Shown: positions 20,185 to 21,984 of the stretch, one piece after another | Numbering within the stretch: position 1 is the stretch's first letter | Layout of the letters: each line of letters opens with the position of its first letter | Virus record (IMG/VR): IMGVR_UViG_3300031227_003906 | Span: 1 to 21,984 of that record | DNA from: a virus | Reading direction: 5' to 3' (one strand) | Length of the DNA: 21,984 nucleotides | Made by a program: the position numbers and the translations under genes | Notes under the pieces: generated by a model | Databases searched by the model: none | Told to the model about the DNA's origin: nothing | Seen by the model: the letters and a program-made list of their open reading frames with translations, nothing else

Positions 20185-20384
20185 TTTATCCACTTGAACT
20201 CAAATTGTTTTATATTGTAAAGATGATGTGTTCCCATTCTTCTTTCAACATAACCTAGTTTTAATAATTTTCCAATTGCAATTGTTACTGCGCTCCTACT
20301 TTGGTCTAACTCTATTGCTAGTCTTCTTATGCACATCCACTTGTCGTGTTTCTTTAGTAGTTGATATATTTCTTCTTGTCCCAT
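20181..20384 (-). CDS. winged-helix DNA-binding protein (67 aa)
   Basis: A compact winged helix-turn-helix: MGQEEIYQLLKKHDKWMCIR, then LAIELDQSRSAVTIAIGKLL as helix-turn-helix with the recognition helix, then LGYVERRMGTHHLYNIKQFE as the wing. The size and layout fit small archaeal or phage MarR/ArsR-like repressors. AAGGAG seven bases upstream of ATG 20384 supports the start. The gene overlaps the SWIM gene by 89 bases in another frame, both apparently real. It likely regulates viral transcription. Confidence 0.82.
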   Translation of the reverse strand: MGQEEIYQLLKKHDKWMCIRRLAIELDQSRSAVTIAIGKLLKLGYVERRMGTHHLYNIKQFEFKWIK

Positions 20385-20532
20385 TCACTATCTCCTTGAT
20401 GTGTTTACACACATTTTTTCCTTCTTTATAATTCCCAGGATATAGACTTCCAAATTGGCAAGTACACGTGATGTTACTATCTGTTACTTTCTGTACGTAC
20501 TTGCCAACTGAAAACCATTTACATCTTGACAA
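20296..20532 (-). CDS. SWIM-type zinc-finger protein, TTG start (78 aa)
   Basis: A small protein starting at TTG 20532 and reading (M)SRCKWFSVGKYVQKVTDS, then ITCTCQFGSLYPGNYKEGK, then NVCKHIKEIVNG. C-T-C and C-K-H give the CxC-xn-CxH pattern of a SWIM zinc finger, a domain used to bind DNA or proteins. GAGGAG seven bases upstream makes the rare TTG start convincing. It overlaps the OB-fold gene by 14 bases and the winged-helix gene by 89 bases. The C-terminal 27 residues (NISTTKETRQVDVHKKTSNR) are basic and may be disordered. Confidence 0.65.
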   Translation of the reverse strand: MSRCKWFSVGKYVQKVTDSNITCTCQFGSLYPGNYKEGKNVCKHIKEIVNGTRRNISTTKETRQVDVHKKTSNRVRPK

Positions 20533-20932
20533 CTTCTATCTCCTCTTTTGACTCTTTCGACTCTTTTTCCTTAACTTCGGTCTTTGGATTGCATAGTTCA
20601 TCATATAAATTCATAAAACTTTTTGCATATTTTTCTATCTCGTCGACCTTTATCTTATCAGATGTTGCTAAGTCTTTTGCATAACTAATTATTACACAAG
20701 CTATCTTTGACTTTCCTGCTTCTTCGAACTTATCCAATTTATTTGGAGCTGCTTGTGATATTGATACTTTCTTAATGTTTTTGTAGTTTCCATTAACTTC
20801 GTATTCCACAGTTACTTGGTCACCTTTCTTGGCTGGCGCATCTCCGAATGCATTATACCATTCGTCGTTAAGACGCATACCATATTTTCCATCTTTATTG
20901 CTTATTGCTTGTATGGTTCCTTTTGTTTCCAT
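20519..20932 (-). CDS. probable OB-fold single-strand DNA-binding protein (137 aa)
   Basis: Residues about 1-55 look like an OB barrel: METKGTIQAISNKDGKYGMR, then AFGDAPAKKGDQVTVEYEVN, then NYKNIKKVSI. A helical middle (SKIACVIISYAKDLATSD) follows, then an acidic and polar tail (TEVKEKESKESKEEIEVVKM). An OB domain with an acidic tail resembles phage SSB-like proteins, in which the tail recruits partners. The start has GGAGG about ten bases upstream. Role in DNA replication or repair is inferred from fold only. Confidence 0.6.
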   Translation of the reverse strand: METKGTIQAISNKDGKYGMRLNDEWYNAFGDAPAKKGDQVTVEYEVNGNYKNIKKVSISQAAPNKLDKFEEAGKSKIACVIISYAKDLATSDKIKVDEIEKYAKSFMNLYDELCNPKTEVKEKESKESKEEIEVVKM

Positions 20933-20984
20933 ATTTTTTTAACCTCCTGGTTTTGTGTTTCCTAAATTTAATAAGTTTGAACAT

Positions 20985-20992
20985 ATTTAAAT
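20985..20992 (-). promoter_or_regulatory. possible TATA-like box before the OB-fold gene
   Basis: ATTTAAAT in a 64-base gap between the 54-residue gene and ATG 20932. Transcription starting about 25 bases on would leave a leader of roughly 30 bases containing the GGAGG site. The gap has no other features. Confidence 0.35.
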
Positions 20993-20996
20993 CTTT

Positions 20997-21161
20997 TTAT
21001 GCTTCATTATCTACTATTACCAATCTCACTCTCTTACCAAATAATGCTTGTGGAATTGACATTGTGTATCCTTTAATCAAATAAATTTTAGCCAGTGCTT
21101 GTTGGAGTGTATATGGTTCATTTCTTTTTCTTGACACTTCTGCTCCAGTTGAGTAACTCAT
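20997..21161 (-). CDS. small hypothetical protein (54 aa)
   Basis: Reads MSYSTGAEVSRKRNEPYTLQ, then ALAKIYLIKGYTMSIPQALF, then GKRVRLVIVDNEA. The last part has an IPxxLxGKRVRLVIV shape like small DUF2080-type or AbrB-like beta-hairpin proteins, a weak resemblance. GAGGTG six bases before ATG 21161 supports the start, which overlaps the upstream stop (ATGA). Function unknown. Confidence 0.6.
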   Translation of the reverse strand: MSYSTGAEVSRKRNEPYTLQQALAKIYLIKGYTMSIPQALFGKRVRLVIVDNEA

Positions 21162-21538
21162 TCGAAATCACCTCGTTTTGTATCTATTCCAAAATGCTTA
21201 TCTATTAATCTTAGTAAATCTTTTGCTTCTTGTACTGCCCAAATTTTATCTTTCTCAGTTGCTAAATTTTTTAAATTCATTGGTAGTCTTAATCCTATGA
21301 CCTTGCTTCTAAATTTCATTAGTCTATTCTTTAATTTTTGAGGTAAGCTTATTGGAATCTCCATATCAAATATGTGGTCTGCAGCCATGTAGAACCACAG
21401 GTCTGGTCTATTAATTATTTTGAGTGCGTCTTTTGCTTCTTTTGTTTTGGCAAATTCATCTTTAACTATGTAATCTCTTTCACTGTGGCATAAAAATAAT
21501 CCTAGACAGTATGTTAATCCTTTTCCAAATTCGCTCAT
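21158..21538 (-). CDS. hypothetical protein (126 aa)
   Basis: Mostly helical, starting MSEFGKGLTYCLGLFLCHSE, with DALKIINRPDLWFYMAADHI and a later VQEAKDLLRLIDKHFGIDTK helix. No transmembrane helix is convincing, although the first 20 residues are somewhat hydrophobic. The start is ATGA-coupled to the HNH gene upstream, and its stop overlaps the next ATG. I do not recognise the family. Such proteins in the early region of archaeal and phage genomes are often replication or host-takeover accessories, but nothing here says which. Confidence 0.6.
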   Translation of the reverse strand: MSEFGKGLTYCLGLFLCHSERDYIVKDEFAKTKEAKDALKIINRPDLWFYMAADHIFDMEIPISLPQKLKNRLMKFRSKVIGLRLPMNLKNLATEKDKIWAVQEAKDLLRLIDKHFGIDTKRGDFE

Positions 21539-21870
21539 CTTCTTGTCCCCTTCATGTGTTTAGGATTACCTTTTTGAGTTCTACTGTTCTTTCTTGATTC
21601 TTTTATTTCTGTTCCATGAACTTTGTCATGACAAGTTCTACATAAAGTCATTAAGTTCCTGTTAATATCATTTCTTGGGTTCTCATCAATATGGTGAGTT
21701 GTTAAGTTGTTAGTTGCTCCACAATTTACACATCGACTTACTAATAGTCTTTTCAATCTAAAAGGAATAACTTTTTTAATATTGCATCTATCACAACAGA
21801 TTCCTTCTGCTACTGGTTCAGCATTGTTACCAAATCCTTTTATCTTTTGTTTACAAAATATGCATTTCAT
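21535..21870 (-). CDS. HNH endonuclease with N-terminal zinc ribbon
   Basis: From ATG 21870 the protein begins MKCIFCKQKIKGFGNN, with a second pair at ICCDRCNIKK, giving a zinc ribbon. The HNH core follows: SRCVNCGATNNLTTHHIDEN, then NRNLMTLCRTCHDKVHGTE. The tail is basic (SRKNSRTQKGNPKHMKGTRR). An alternative TTG start at 21933 would add 21 residues but would overlap the end of the previous gene and has no ribosome site. The ATG has no Shine-Dalgarno site either, so the start is not settled. Likely a mobile or recombination nuclease. Confidence 0.82.
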   Translation of the reverse strand: MKCIFCKQKIKGFGNNAEPVAEGICCDRCNIKKVIPFRLKRLLVSRCVNCGATNNLTTHHIDENPRNDINRNLMTLCRTCHDKVHGTEIKESRKNSRTQKGNPKHMKGTRR

Positions 21871-21898
21871 ATAAATGTGGCAAGGATACCCAATCCTT

Positions 21899-21984
21899 TT
21901 AAGGTTGGGAGGAATTGCCACCACCTCCTTCAATTTCTTTTAAACTATTTTTCAATCCTCTTTTTACAAGACTTATACTCTCTT
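21899..21984 (-). CDS. C-terminal end of an unknown gene (runs off the window)
   Basis: An open frame enters from the right edge and ends at TAA 21899-21901. The visible tail is SLVKRGLKNSLKEI, then EGGGGNSSQP. A basic helix followed by a Gly/Ser-rich end is plausible for a real C-terminus, and the stop is 28 bases before the HNH start. With only 27 residues, no family can be named. Confidence 0.4.
   Translation of the reverse strand, partial: ESISLVKRGLKNSLKEIEGGGGNSSQP

Noticed and set aside
1-21984. Plus-strand frames of 60-150 codons throughout
   Set aside because: All lie opposite recognised minus-strand genes, lack ribosome sites and family motifs, and have shadow-like composition (Ser, Phe, Leu-rich).

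Overview
The window is part of a low-GC (roughly 30% G+C by eye) tailed double-stranded DNA virus or provirus. Every supported gene lies on the minus strand, so the map reads right to left. The identity rests on a terminase small and large subunit pair, a portal protein fused to a Mu gpF-type domain, an HK97-type prohead protease, a probable decoration protein and the start of an HK97-type major capsid protein, in canonical order. Several start codons sit about 25 bases downstream of a BRE/TATA-like box with no Shine-Dalgarno sequence, while genes inside operons use GGAGG-type sites and ATGA/TAATG overlaps. I infer an archaeal host from this mixture, but the sequence does not prove it. I see no rRNA, tRNA, CRISPR array, integrase or DNA polymerase.

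Right to left: (1) About 21984-19176 is an early-type cluster with the tail end of an unknown gene, three small HNH nucleases, a probable OB-fold protein, a SWIM zinc-finger protein, a winged-helix protein and small unknowns. It also holds a relatively GC-rich stretch at about 19776-19918 that can fold into several hairpins. (2) About 19178-8224 is a roughly 11 kb sugar and methyl-group cassette. It contains GT4 and GT2 glycosyltransferases, a GT2-methyltransferase fusion, three more methyltransferases (two in tandem), a radical SAM protein, an NDP-sugar epimerase-like protein and a cytidylyltransferase. A Vsr-like homing endonuclease gene has split one GT4 gene exactly between its two domains, and an HNH endonuclease sits between two other cassette genes. 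(3) About 8233-6649 holds six small, tightly overlapping genes of unknown role, one of them a two-helix membrane protein. (4) About 6648-1 is the packaging and head module.

The same 18-base promoter-like element (8216-8233 and 19161-19178) lies at both ends of the glycan cassette. The prohead protease gene carries a strong internal ribosome-binding site and start codon, predicting a nested scaffold protein as in the lambda C/Nu3 arrangement. Together the genes suggest a head-tailed virus that packages DNA by a terminase motor and encodes its own pathway for building or editing a glycan, possibly on its virion or the host surface. Seven genes of 54 codons or fewer (at 2540, 2639, 7119, 7268, 8021, 10077 and 13093), plus one at 20997, were recovered from overlaps and spacing; most remain functionally unknown.
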